A stretch of 64,000 nt of DNA, from positions 1 through 64,000 of the forward strand of contig NZ_LSGW01000099.1 of NCBI RefSeq assembly GCF_001643305.1, in the 5' to 3' direction. The translations under genes and the position numbers were made by a program. Below are positions 31,465-39,819 of this stretch, one piece after another (the stretch's first letter is position 1; every line of letters starts with the position of its first letter). Origin of the DNA: Aeromonas salmonicida subsp. salmonicida (GTDB taxonomy: Bacteria; Pseudomonadota; Gammaproteobacteria; Enterobacterales; Aeromonadaceae). Below the pieces are notes generated by a model. It saw only the letters and a program-made list of their open reading frames with translations, was not told where the DNA came from and ran no database searches.

Positions 31465-32411
31465 AGCACCTGTTGATCCCTTATGGCATCTGGGCGCTGG
31501 TGATAGTGCTGGCCTTGCTGTTTCTGCTGGTGGGGTCGGATCTGGACTTCGACTATGTGATCCCCCAAAGGTTGATGCGTCTTGCCGCCATCGGGCTGGC
31601 GGGCATCTGTATCGCGGTATCGGCTGTGACGTTTCAGACGCTGGCGGGCAACCGGCTCCTGACTCCCGCCATCATGGGATACGAGGCTGTCTATCTGCTG
31701 CTGCAAGCCATACTGGTACTGACGCTGGGCAGCCAGAGCCTGATCCTGCTGGACCGGCAGGAAAACGTGCTGCTGTCACTGCTGTTCATGCTGGGCTACT
31801 CCTGGATAGTCCATCGCTGGCTGTTCAGGGAGGGGCAGACCAATCTCTATCAGCTGCTGCTGGCGGGCCTGGTGCTGACCATGGTGCTCGGCACCTTTAC
31901 CCAGTTCATCCAGCTCAAGACCAGCCCGGGTGAATTCTCCATCCTGCAGGGCTTCAGCTACGCCACCTTCAACCGGGTACAGCCCGGACAACTGCTGTTC
32001 GGCACCGCCTTGATCACCCTGGTCGGCATCATGACCCACCGACGGCTGGCAGTGCTGGATGTGCTCTCCCTGGGCCGTGACCAGGCAATCTCGCTGGGAG
32101 TGGATTACCGGCACACAGTGCGGCTGCAACTGGCCCTGATCGCCGTGCTGGTGGCCGTATCCACCAGCCTGGTAGGCCCAACGGCCTTCATGGGGGTATT
32201 CGTGGCCAATATCACCTATGCGCTGGCACGCACCTTCCGCCACAGGGTCACCCTGCCGCTGGGCTGCGCCATTGCCATCGCCATTTTTATCGTCGCCCAG
32301 TTTCTGGTGGAGCAGCTGTTCAACTACCGCACCACGGTCAGCATCCTCATCAACCTGGTGTGTGGCACCTACTTTCTCGCCCTCATGGTCAAAACGAAAG
32401 GCACCCCATGA
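31461..32411 (+). CDS. Ferric-siderophore ABC permease, FatC/BauC-like
   Basis: 316 residues, second FecCD permease. Blocks include QRLMRLAAIGLAGICIAVSAVTFQTLAGNRLLTPAIMGY, SLGRDQAISLGVDY and TSLVGPTAFMGVFVANITYAL. The ATG overlaps the previous stop by 4 bp (ATGA); an upstream extension of the frame has no ribosome-binding site and overlaps the first permease extensively. It pairs with the preceding permease. Confidence 0.88.
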   Translation: MKHLLIPYGIWALVIVLALLFLLVGSDLDFDYVIPQRLMRLAAIGLAGICIAVSAVTFQTLAGNRLLTPAIMGYEAVYLLLQAILVLTLGSQSLILLDRQENVLLSLLFMLGYSWIVHRWLFREGQTNLYQLLLAGLVLTMVLGTFTQFIQLKTSPGEFSILQGFSYATFNRVQPGQLLFGTALITLVGIMTHRRLAVLDVLSLGRDQAISLGVDYRHTVRLQLALIAVLVAVSTSLVGPTAFMGVFVANITYALARTFRHRVTLPLGCAIAIAIFIVAQFLVEQLFNYRTTVSILINLVCGTYFLALMVKTKGTP

Positions 32412-33190
32412 TCACCCTGGAACATGTTCACAAGACTTACGGTGACAAGCCAGTGCTGCGCGATGTCACCCTGGCCTTTCCCGCCGGCCAGGTCACCTCG
32501 CTGATCGGGCCCAATGGCGCAGGCAAGAGCACGCTGCTGATGTCGATTGCCCGGCTGCTCACCGTCAGCCGGGGCAAAATTCTGATGGACGGGATCAATA
32601 TCGAGCAGATCCCCACCCGCGACTATGCCAGACGGGTCGCGACCCTGCGCCAGTCACCGGACGTCGGGCTGCGCCTGACCGTTGACGAGCTGGTCTCTTT
32701 CGGGCGCTTCCCCTACAGCCAGGGAGCCCTCACCCGCCAGGACCGGCTGGCAATCGATGACGCCATTGATTTTCTGGCCCTTGAGCCTCTGCGCAAGGCC
32801 TATCTGGATGAGCTCAGCGGTGGTCAGCGACAGATGGCGTTTCTGGCCATGACCATTGCCCAGCAGACCGACTGCCTGTTGCTGGATGAACCCCTCAACA
32901 ATCTGGACATGAAGCATGCGGTCAACATCATGCAGGCCATCCGGCGCCTCTGTGATGAACAGGGCCGCACCGTCATTCTGGTGGTACACGACATCAACTT
33001 TACCGCCAACTATTCCGACCACATAGTCGCGATGAAAGCAGGCGCCATCGCCCACAGTGGCCCGGTCGGCCAGGTGGTCACCCGTGCCTGTCTGCAAGAC
33101 CTCTATGAACTGGACTTCGAGATACTGCCGAGTCAAAACGGCTTCGTCTGCAACTACTTCAACCCATCCCTGTCAGGAGAATCGCTATGA
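32408..33190 (+). CDS. Ferric-siderophore ABC ATPase, BauE/FvtE-like
   Basis: 260 residues. Walker A GPNGAGKSTLLMSIARLL, Q-loop LRQSPDVGLRLTV, signature LSGGQRQMAFLAMTIAQ, Walker B CLLLDEPLNNLDMKH, and switch His in VVHDINFTANYSD. It powers import through the two preceding permeases. It overlaps both neighbours by 4 bp (ATGA at each junction). Confidence 0.92.
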   Translation: MITLEHVHKTYGDKPVLRDVTLAFPAGQVTSLIGPNGAGKSTLLMSIARLLTVSRGKILMDGINIEQIPTRDYARRVATLRQSPDVGLRLTVDELVSFGRFPYSQGALTRQDRLAIDDAIDFLALEPLRKAYLDELSGGQRQMAFLAMTIAQQTDCLLLDEPLNNLDMKHAVNIMQAIRRLCDEQGRTVILVVHDINFTANYSDHIVAMKAGAIAHSGPVGQVVTRACLQDLYELDFEILPSQNGFVCNYFNPSLSGESL

Positions 33191-34161
33191 GGATGAACAA
33201 GGCACATGCAGTACACGGAATATTGCTGGTGGCGGCCGCTGGCCTGATGGGGTGTGATGACGCCTCATCAGGATCGGCGGCACAGACACCCTCGGCAAAC
33301 GATCCCATGGTCACTGTCGAACACCAGCTGGGTACGACACGGATAACCCACCGCCCGGAGCGGGTGGTGGCATTCGACATGAGTGAACTGGATACCCTGG
33401 ATCAGCTGGGCGCCCCCGTGGCGGGCATCGCCAAAGACTATGTGGCTCACTTCCTCAGCAAATACAAAGACGATCCCAACGTCATGGATGTGGGCACCAC
33501 CATACAACCCAACCTGGAGCGACTGCACAAACTCAAGCCGGATCTCATCCTGATCTCCCCCCTGCAAGCCCAGAGTTATCAGGAGCTGAGCCGGATAGCG
33601 CCGACCCTGCACTACGACATCGACATGACCAATCACCAGGGGCATGTACTGGAAACCGCCAAGGCTCACCTGCTCACCCTCGGAAGGATACTGGGTAAAG
33701 AGGATCTCGCGCGCGAAAAGGTTCAGCAAATAGACGACAAGATAGCCCAGGTGCGTGAAGTGACCCGGAACCGACCGGAAAAGGCCTTGATAGTGCTGCA
33801 CAATAACGGCGCCTTTACCTCCTTCGGCACACACTCACGGTATGGCTTCATCTTCGATACCCTTGGGGTACAGCCGGCGGGTCCTGACAGGGAAACAGGC
33901 ACCCATGGGCAGCCCATCTCCAACGAGTTCATCCAGCAGGCGGATCCGGACATCCTCTATGTGATCGACAGGACGGCCGTGATGGAGCGGCGGGCGGCAC
34001 TCAATGCCCAGAGCCTGGATAACCCCCTGCTGCGCCAGACCAAGGCGTGGAAAAGTGGCAAGGTCATCTTTGTCGACCCGGAAACCTGGTATCTCTGCAC
34101 GGCCAGCGTGACCTGTCTGACCCGCATTGCCGATGAAGTGATGACGGGCTACCGCAGCTGA
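33187..34161 (+). CDS. Ferric-siderophore binding lipoprotein, FatB/BauB-like
   Basis: 324 residues. A lipoprotein signal peptide ends in the lipobox LMGC (Cys at about 20), so the mature protein is anchored in the inner membrane facing the periplasm. The class III binding fold shows ERVVAFDMSELDTLDQLGAPVAGIAK, LHKLKPDLILISPLQ and SRYGFIFDTLGVQPAG. It hands the ferric siderophore from the receptor to the permeases. It is the last gene of the overlapping exporter-importer operon. Confidence 0.9.
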   Translation: MRMNKAHAVHGILLVAAAGLMGCDDASSGSAAQTPSANDPMVTVEHQLGTTRITHRPERVVAFDMSELDTLDQLGAPVAGIAKDYVAHFLSKYKDDPNVMDVGTTIQPNLERLHKLKPDLILISPLQAQSYQELSRIAPTLHYDIDMTNHQGHVLETAKAHLLTLGRILGKEDLAREKVQQIDDKIAQVREVTRNRPEKALIVLHNNGAFTSFGTHSRYGFIFDTLGVQPAGPDRETGTHGQPISNEFIQQADPDILYVIDRTAVMERRAALNAQSLDNPLLRQTKAWKSGKVIFVDPETWYLCTASVTCLTRIADEVMTGYRS

Positions 34162-34232
34162 CAGGATCACTCTGTTTGCCCGGCTGTCGCGGCTGAATCA
34201 CTGGCCGTTATGCTGCCGGGCCACAAAGATAC

Positions 34233-34247
34233 AAATGATATTCATTT
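34233..34247. promoter_or_regulatory. Candidate Fur box before the STN receptor gene
   Basis: AAATGA-TAT-TCATTT is a perfect palindrome resembling the core of the Fur consensus. It ends 3 bp before the TTTGAGG part of the candidate ECF promoter, so Fur binding would block that promoter directly. Confidence 0.65.
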
Positions 34248-34250
34248 TTA

Positions 34251-34291
34251 TTTGAGGGTTGTGAAGTCTCGTTCGGAAAACAGAAGGAGAC
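34251..34291 (+). promoter_or_regulatory. Candidate ECF-sigma promoter of the STN receptor gene
   Basis: TTTGAGG, CGTTCGGAAAAC and GAGAC in the same 41-bp frame as the element at 26830, placed 36 bp before the receptor start. Confidence 0.6.
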
Positions 34292-34326
34292 AATCAATCA
34301 CCTCCTCGAATAGAAAGGAATCCTGA

Positions 34327-36801
34327 ATGTTAAAGCCCCATCTGTTGCATCCTGCAGCGCTCGCCCATCCCCCTCTGGCACAAACCGTTTCCCGCTTTTC
34401 CTTGAACAAGCTGGGCGTGGCCGCACGTCTGGCCATTCTGGCCGGTGTCAGTGGCACACTGCTGCTCGGCCTGGCCCCATCGGCGCAGGCACAATCCCCG
34501 GAGCTGTCGGTCACGACCACAAAAAGCCTCAGTATCCCGGCTGGCTCTCTGGCCCAGGCGCTCAAGACCTTCTCGTCCGAGACAGGTATCAGCCTGGATC
34601 TCGATGATAAAACCATGCAAGGGATGACCAGCCCCGGGCTGGCAGGCCAATACAGTCCCCCCCAGGGTCTGGCCCTCTTGTTGAGTGGTCACGATCTGGT
34701 GGCCGAGCCTGCGGGAGAAGGACACTACAAGGTTCGCCGACAAGCCGGGGTCAGTGCCGATGAGGTCATGGTGGTGCAAGGGCGCCAGACCTATGCCGGT
34801 GGCCAGGTGGCCTCTGACAGTCGGGTCGGATTGCTTGGCAACAAGCACTTCATGGATACCCCTTTCAACACCGTCAGCTACACAGAAGAATACATAGAGA
34901 ACGAGCAGGCCCAGGATATCGGCTCCCTCGCAGGTGCCACCAATGCATCCATCTATGTGCCGAGCAAACGCAGCATCTTCGAGACCTTCTACATGCGTGG
35001 CTTCAGCACCACGGCCAGTGACATGACCTTCAACGGTTTGATCGGCATGGCGCCCAACATGCGCAGTTCGACCGAGATGGCCGAGCGGGTCGACGTGCTC
35101 AAGGGCCCGTCCGTGTTGCTCAACGGCATGCCGCCAGACGGCAGCGTGGGGGGCAGCATCAATATAATGCCCAAACGCGCCGGCAAGGATCCTCTGGCCA
35201 AGGTGACCGCCACCTATGAATCAGACGGGCTCGGCGGCGTGCATCTGGATCTGGGTCGCCGTTTCGGGGAAGAAAAACAGTGGGGGGTGCGCTTCAATGG
35301 CGTCTACCGCGATGGTGACACCCCGGTCAATGACCAGCAGCACAAGATGGAGCTGACTTCCATTGGCCTCGACTGGCGCAACGAGCGGGCCCGCGCCTCC
35401 CTCGATCTCTATCGGCAACATGAAGAGGTGGATGGGGTCAACTACTTCAGCATCTCCTCCATCGCCAGCACTGTCACCCAGCTGCCCACAGCCAAAAAGG
35501 GCGACTATTCACTGGCTCCGGCCTGGGCCTACACCATCAATGACACCAGGGCAGCCGTATTGCGGGGGGAGTTCGACCTGACCGACTCGCTGACGGCCTT
35601 TGCCGCATGGGGCCAGCGAGAGGGGGGATACAGAGCCCTGATCACCCGCAATACCCTGCTCAACAATGCGGGGGACATCAACGCCATGGCCATTCGCTCC
35701 GAACGGGACGGCACCCAACGCTCGGGCGAAGCCGGTCTGCGGGGCAACCTCGGCACGGGCCCTGTCGATCACGCCTGGTCACTGGCTGCCACGCACTACA
35801 CCTCGGAGCTCAGCTTCAAGGATCGCATGTATCCCAAACACACAATCACCAACTATGACCACCTCGATTTTGGCTCGGCCCCCGATCAGAGCGGTTTTGG
35901 CGCAGTGACGTCCAGCAGCGACGCCAAGCTGGAAAGTGTCGCCCTGGTGGACACCCTCTCCTTCCTGGACGGGGACCTGCAGTGGACAGTCGGCGCCAGA
36001 CATCAGACGGTGGAGAGCACCAACTATGGCGCCAGCGGCGCGCAGACCTCCCACTATGACGAGAGCCGGCTCTCGCCAGCCACCGCCATCCTGGTCAAGG
36101 TACGGGATGACCTCTCCCTCTACACCAACTACATAGAGGGGCTGGGCCAGGGGGGCACGGCGCCCACCACGGCGAGCAATGCGGGTGAAATCATGAAGCC
36201 CTACCAGACCAAGCAGTATGAGGTCGGCGCCAAGCTGGATCTGGGTCAGTTCGCCCACACACTGAGCCTGTTCCAGATAGCCAAACCGAGCGCCTACACG
36301 GATCCGGTCAGCAATGTCTATGGGGTCTACGGTGAACAGCGCAACCGGGGGATTGAGTGGGATCTGTTTGGCGAGCTGACTCCGGAACTGCGCCTGCTGG
36401 GGGGAGCCTCCTATACCCAGGCCGAACTGACCAAGGCCCTCAACAAGGCCAATGAAGGCAACCAGGCGACCGGGGTGCCCAAAGTGATGGCCAAGTTGGG
36501 GCTGGAATACGACCTCGCCGCCCTGCCCGGGCTCACGCTGACCGGCAATACCCAGTTTGTCGGCAAGCGCTATGTCACCGATGACAACCGCATGTCGCTC
36601 TCCCCCTACACCACCTTCGACCTGGGGGCCCGCTACACCACCAAGATTGCCACCAAGGAGGTGACGGTACGAGCCTCGGTGCAAAACCTCACCAATCATG
36701 CCTACTGGCTCGGCTCCTGGAGCGGTGGCAACGGCAGCGGACTGTCCGGCGGACTGGGTTCTCCACGTACCTTCCTTCTGTCCACCTCACTGGCATTCTG
36801 A
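34327..36801 (+). CDS. TonB-dependent ferric-siderophore receptor with STN signalling domain
   Basis: 824 residues. A long signal peptide ends around AQAQ (residue 56). Residues about 65-138 form an STN domain (SLAQALKTFSSETGISLDLDD), which in FecA and FpvA passes the ligand signal to a membrane anti-sigma factor. A TonB-box-like EVMVVQG follows, then the plug (VDVLKGPSVLLNGMPPDGSVGG) and a 22-strand barrel ending in an aromatic residue (LSTSLAF). It follows the importer operon by 165 bp and has its own Fur-like palindrome and ECF-type promoter. Position suggests it is the receptor of the acinetobactin-type siderophore, but the STN domain also leaves open a xenosiderophore role. Confidence 0.9.
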   Translation: MLKPHLLHPAALAHPPLAQTVSRFSLNKLGVAARLAILAGVSGTLLLGLAPSAQAQSPELSVTTTKSLSIPAGSLAQALKTFSSETGISLDLDDKTMQGMTSPGLAGQYSPPQGLALLLSGHDLVAEPAGEGHYKVRRQAGVSADEVMVVQGRQTYAGGQVASDSRVGLLGNKHFMDTPFNTVSYTEEYIENEQAQDIGSLAGATNASIYVPSKRSIFETFYMRGFSTTASDMTFNGLIGMAPNMRSSTEMAERVDVLKGPSVLLNGMPPDGSVGGSINIMPKRAGKDPLAKVTATYESDGLGGVHLDLGRRFGEEKQWGVRFNGVYRDGDTPVNDQQHKMELTSIGLDWRNERARASLDLYRQHEEVDGVNYFSISSIASTVTQLPTAKKGDYSLAPAWAYTINDTRAAVLRGEFDLTDSLTAFAAWGQREGGYRALITRNTLLNNAGDINAMAIRSERDGTQRSGEAGLRGNLGTGPVDHAWSLAATHYTSELSFKDRMYPKHTITNYDHLDFGSAPDQSGFGAVTSSSDAKLESVALVDTLSFLDGDLQWTVGARHQTVESTNYGASGAQTSHYDESRLSPATAILVKVRDDLSLYTNYIEGLGQGGTAPTTASNAGEIMKPYQTKQYEVGAKLDLGQFAHTLSLFQIAKPSAYTDPVSNVYGVYGEQRNRGIEWDLFGELTPELRLLGGASYTQAELTKALNKANEGNQATGVPKVMAKLGLEYDLAALPGLTLTGNTQFVGKRYVTDDNRMSLSPYTTFDLGARYTTKIATKEVTVRASVQNLTNHAYWLGSWSGGNGSGLSGGLGSPRTFLLSTSLAF

Positions 36802-36846
36802 GTTGGCTGTCTGCCTCGGCACATGAGTCGGCGCCAGCCTTGAAAC

Positions 36847-36875
36847 AAAGAGCCCGGGATTATCCCGGGCTCTTT
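36847..36875. terminator. Bidirectional terminator between the receptor gene and fhuB
   Basis: AAAGAGCCCGGGA / TCCCGGGCTCTTT with a 3-base loop; T run on the plus side and A run on the other, serving both convergent operons. Confidence 0.92.
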
Positions 36876-36899
36876 TTTGTGCATTTGTCATCCACACAC

Positions 36900-38882
36900 C
36901 TAGAGGCGGCGCAGGCACCACATGAAGTAAGCGCCCCCTAACAGGGTGGAGACCAGCCCGACCGGCACGTCCTGCGGGAACAGGATCTGCTGGCCGATCC
37001 AGTCCGCCGACACCATCAGCAGGGCACCGGAAGCGGCGGCACCGAGCAGGTGCCAGCGCGCCCGCACCAATCCCATCAGCTTGGCCATGTGCGGGGCCAG
37101 CAGACCAACGAAGGATAGCGGCCCCACCACCAGGGTGGCGCTGGCGGTGAGCACGGCCACCAGCAGCAGTATCGCGAGCTGGGCACGGTTGAGGCGAATT
37201 CCCAATGCGGTTGCCAGTGCCGGTCCCATGGGCAACAGATCGAGCCAGCGGCTGATGAGCAGGCAGGCAGCCAGCATCAATACCGCCAGTGCCACCAGTC
37301 CATAAGCCACCGGCAGGGTGACGTAATAGGTAGAGCCGGACATCCAGGAGAGCAGTTGCTGCACCCGCATATCGCCGTTGGCCAGCGCTATCGCCTGTAA
37401 TGGTTCGAACAGCGCCGTGATGGCGATGCCGGACAGCAGGATCCGCTCCGGCTGGAAGCCATGCTTGCGGTTGACCAGCACCAGCAGCAAGAGGCAACCG
37501 AAAGCCCCGATCAAGCCCCCAAGCAGCATCATGGGCAATGGCAAGGCAGGCAGCAGCAGTGCCGTTGCTATCACTCCCATGAAGGTGCCGCCACTCACTC
37601 CCAGCAGTTCCGGACTCGCCATGGGATTGTTGCTGACCCGCTGCAGCAGGGTGCCCGCCAGCGCCAGCAAGATCCCGGCAGCTCCCGCCGCCAGAGTGCG
37701 CGGCAGCCGCCACTCCAGCTGGGCCTGCCACCTGAGCCAGCTCGGCCAGCTCCAGCCGTGCATTCCCTGACCGAACAGCAGAGAGCCTATGATGGCGAGC
37801 CCCAAACCGAGCAGCAGCAAGGTGATCAGGCGAGTCGGGGCCGGATGTCGTGCTACCAGCAAACCGGTACTCGCTTTGGGTGTGCCCGACTTCAAGGAAA
37901 GTCGCGGGATCAGCCAGAGCAAAAGCGGCGCCCCCAACAGAGCCGTCATGGCACCGGTCGGGATCAGCATGGGCCAGAATCGACTGACGGATTGCAGCAA
38001 CAGATCGGTGGCCGCCAACAGCAGAGCCCCCAGAACAGGCGCCCACAGCAGCCGCTGACCGAGCTGGCGGATCCCCAGCAGCCGCACCATGGCCGGTGCG
38101 GCCAACCCGATAAAACCGATCAGCCCCACCACGCTCACCACGCAGGCGGTGACAAATACCGCCAAGCCAAGCCCCGCCAGTCGCAAGTGTTGGAGCGAGC
38201 CCCCCAGACTGCGGGCGCTGGCATCATCCAGTTCAAGCACAGCCAGCGGGCGCACCAGCGCAGCCGCCAGCCCCCCCGCCACCAGCAACCTGGGCAACAG
38301 GTAGTGCACGCCACTCCAGCTGTTCTGGGCCAGAGAACCACTGCCCCACACCAGCAAGCCTTTCAACTCCTCCTGAAAAAACAGCAGCAGCCCCATGCTG
38401 ATGGCCGCCAGATAGAGGTTGATCACCAGCCCCGCGAAGACGATGACGACGGGATTGAGCTGACGACGCCAAGCCAGGGCAAACACCAGCGCCATGGCGA
38501 GGCTGCCACCGGCCATGGCGATCCACTCACGCCCCAGCAGCAACCAGGAGGGAGCAAACAGAGTCACCATCATCAGCGCCAGCTGGGCGCCGGAGGCCAC
38601 CCCCAAGGTGGTCGGCGAGGCGAGCGGGTTGCGCAGCACCTGCTGCATCAGGGTGCCAGCCAGACCGAGGGCGGCCCCGGCCAGCAGGGTCACCGTCAAG
38701 CGGGGCAACCAGCTGAAATGGACCACGGCTTGACGGGCATCATCCAGATTGGGCGCAAAGAGGGTCTGCCACCAGAGCGCGCCCGGCAACTGGCGGGCCA
38801 GCTCCCAGCAAGCGAGCGAAAGGGTCAGCCCCAGCAGGATCAAGGTCGGTCGCAGCAACGGGGATGGAAATATATGTTTCAT
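36900..38882 (-). CDS. fhuB: Ferric-hydroxamate ABC permease FhuB (fused double permease)
   Basis: 660 residues, twice the length of a normal FecCD permease, as in E. coli FhuB. Both halves carry the family blocks: LMQQVLRNPLASPTTLGVASGAQ in the first, LLQRVSNNPMASPELLGVSGG in the second; each has about ten membrane segments. It forms the whole inner-membrane channel for ferrichrome-type siderophores. The start chosen (MKHIFPSP) overlaps the fhuD stop by 4 bp; the frame is open further up into fhuD but without support. Confidence 0.93.
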   Translation of the reverse strand: MKHIFPSPLLRPTLILLGLTLSLACWELARQLPGALWWQTLFAPNLDDARQAVVHFSWLPRLTVTLLAGAALGLAGTLMQQVLRNPLASPTTLGVASGAQLALMMVTLFAPSWLLLGREWIAMAGGSLAMALVFALAWRRQLNPVVIVFAGLVINLYLAAISMGLLLFFQEELKGLLVWGSGSLAQNSWSGVHYLLPRLLVAGGLAAALVRPLAVLELDDASARSLGGSLQHLRLAGLGLAVFVTACVVSVVGLIGFIGLAAPAMVRLLGIRQLGQRLLWAPVLGALLLAATDLLLQSVSRFWPMLIPTGAMTALLGAPLLLWLIPRLSLKSGTPKASTGLLVARHPAPTRLITLLLLGLGLAIIGSLLFGQGMHGWSWPSWLRWQAQLEWRLPRTLAAGAAGILLALAGTLLQRVSNNPMASPELLGVSGGTFMGVIATALLLPALPLPMMLLGGLIGAFGCLLLLVLVNRKHGFQPERILLSGIAITALFEPLQAIALANGDMRVQQLLSWMSGSTYYVTLPVAYGLVALAVLMLAACLLISRWLDLLPMGPALATALGIRLNRAQLAILLLVAVLTASATLVVGPLSFVGLLAPHMAKLMGLVRARWHLLGAAASGALLMVSADWIGQQILFPQDVPVGLVSTLLGGAYFMWCLRRL

Positions 38883-39805
38883 TGGCGATCTCCCCTGGCA
38901 TCCTTCTGCAATGCCTCGCTGAGCAAGGTGGCGAAGCGACGGGCGGCGAGCACGCCACCGAAGCTCCAGACTGCGGGCAGATGCAATACCGGAGCCTGTT
39001 GCACCAGCGGCAGATGCTGCCACAGGCCGGGCTCCTGCAGCCGCTCGCTCACCCCGACCGGGATGGGATTCACCACCACCAGCCGCGCGGCTGGCAGCGC
39101 CATGAACTGCTCTATGCTGGCCACCGAGAAACCCCAGGCATTTGTCTCCCCCTGCCAGGCATTGCGCAGGCCGAGTCGCTGCATCACGGCCTCGAACAGG
39201 CTGTGGCGACCGAACACCCGCACATGGCGCTCATCGATGAACTGCACCACCAGCAGGGGCGGCAGCTCCGCCGGCAGGGTCTGTTTCATCTGCTCGAGCT
39301 CCCGATTCAAATCTGTCAGCAGCACGTTCGCCTCGGCCGTTTTGTTCACCAGCGCCGCTATGGTCAGGGTCGCCTCATGGAGCCGCTGCCACAGATCCGT
39401 TTGTGGATCATAGAGGGCGATGGACTGCACGGGGGCGATGCGGGACAGGGTCGGTGCCAGCGGCGCCGCCAGCGGGGAGATGAGGATGCGATCGGGTTTC
39501 AACTCGGCCAGCAGCTCGCGATTGGGTTGAGCCCGCAGGCCTATATCAACCACATCGGCCGGCAGCAACGGCTCGCCGACCCAGGCGCGGTAGGCGCTGA
39601 CATCCCCCACCGCCAGCGGGGTCACCCCGAGCGCCAGCAGGGTTTCGGCTATGGTCCAGTCGACGGTGGCAATCCGTAGTACCTGTGTGTGCTCACTCGG
39701 CCGAGCGGTATCGGTGATGGCACTCTGGCTCGCCGGACTGGCCTGCAATCCCAATGGAGCCAGCAGGCAGAGCAGCCAGCCGGCCCTTTTCAATGAAGAT
39801 ATCAA
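38879..39805 (-). CDS. fhuD: Ferric-hydroxamate binding protein FhuD
   Basis: 308 residues with a cleavable signal peptide (LLCLLAPLGLQASPA). The class III fold has RIATVDWTIAETLLALGVTPLAVGD, LLAELKPDRILISPL and GRHSLFEAVMQRLGLRNAW, as in E. coli FhuD. It collects hydroxamate siderophores in the periplasm. It lies between fhuC (14-bp gap) and fhuB (4-bp overlap). Confidence 0.92.
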   Translation of the reverse strand: MISSLKRAGWLLCLLAPLGLQASPASQSAITDTARPSEHTQVLRIATVDWTIAETLLALGVTPLAVGDVSAYRAWVGEPLLPADVVDIGLRAQPNRELLAELKPDRILISPLAAPLAPTLSRIAPVQSIALYDPQTDLWQRLHEATLTIAALVNKTAEANVLLTDLNRELEQMKQTLPAELPPLLVVQFIDERHVRVFGRHSLFEAVMQRLGLRNAWQGETNAWGFSVASIEQFMALPAARLVVVNPIPVGVSERLQEPGLWQHLPLVQQAPVLHLPAVWSFGGVLAARRFATLLSEALQKDARGDRQ

Positions 39806-39819
39806 GATAGCTGTCCCGC

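Noticed and set aside
16179-36801. Search for insertion sequences, integrase or attachment sites bordering the siderophore island.
   Set aside because: No transposase, integrase, tRNA gene or obvious terminal repeats were seen; transfer is suggested only by composition.
37461-39413. A 650-codon open frame on the plus strand across fhuB/fhuD, very rich in Gln, His and Arg.
   Set aside because: The composition is the complement of membrane-protein codons; fhuB and fhuD on the other strand have clear family motifs.
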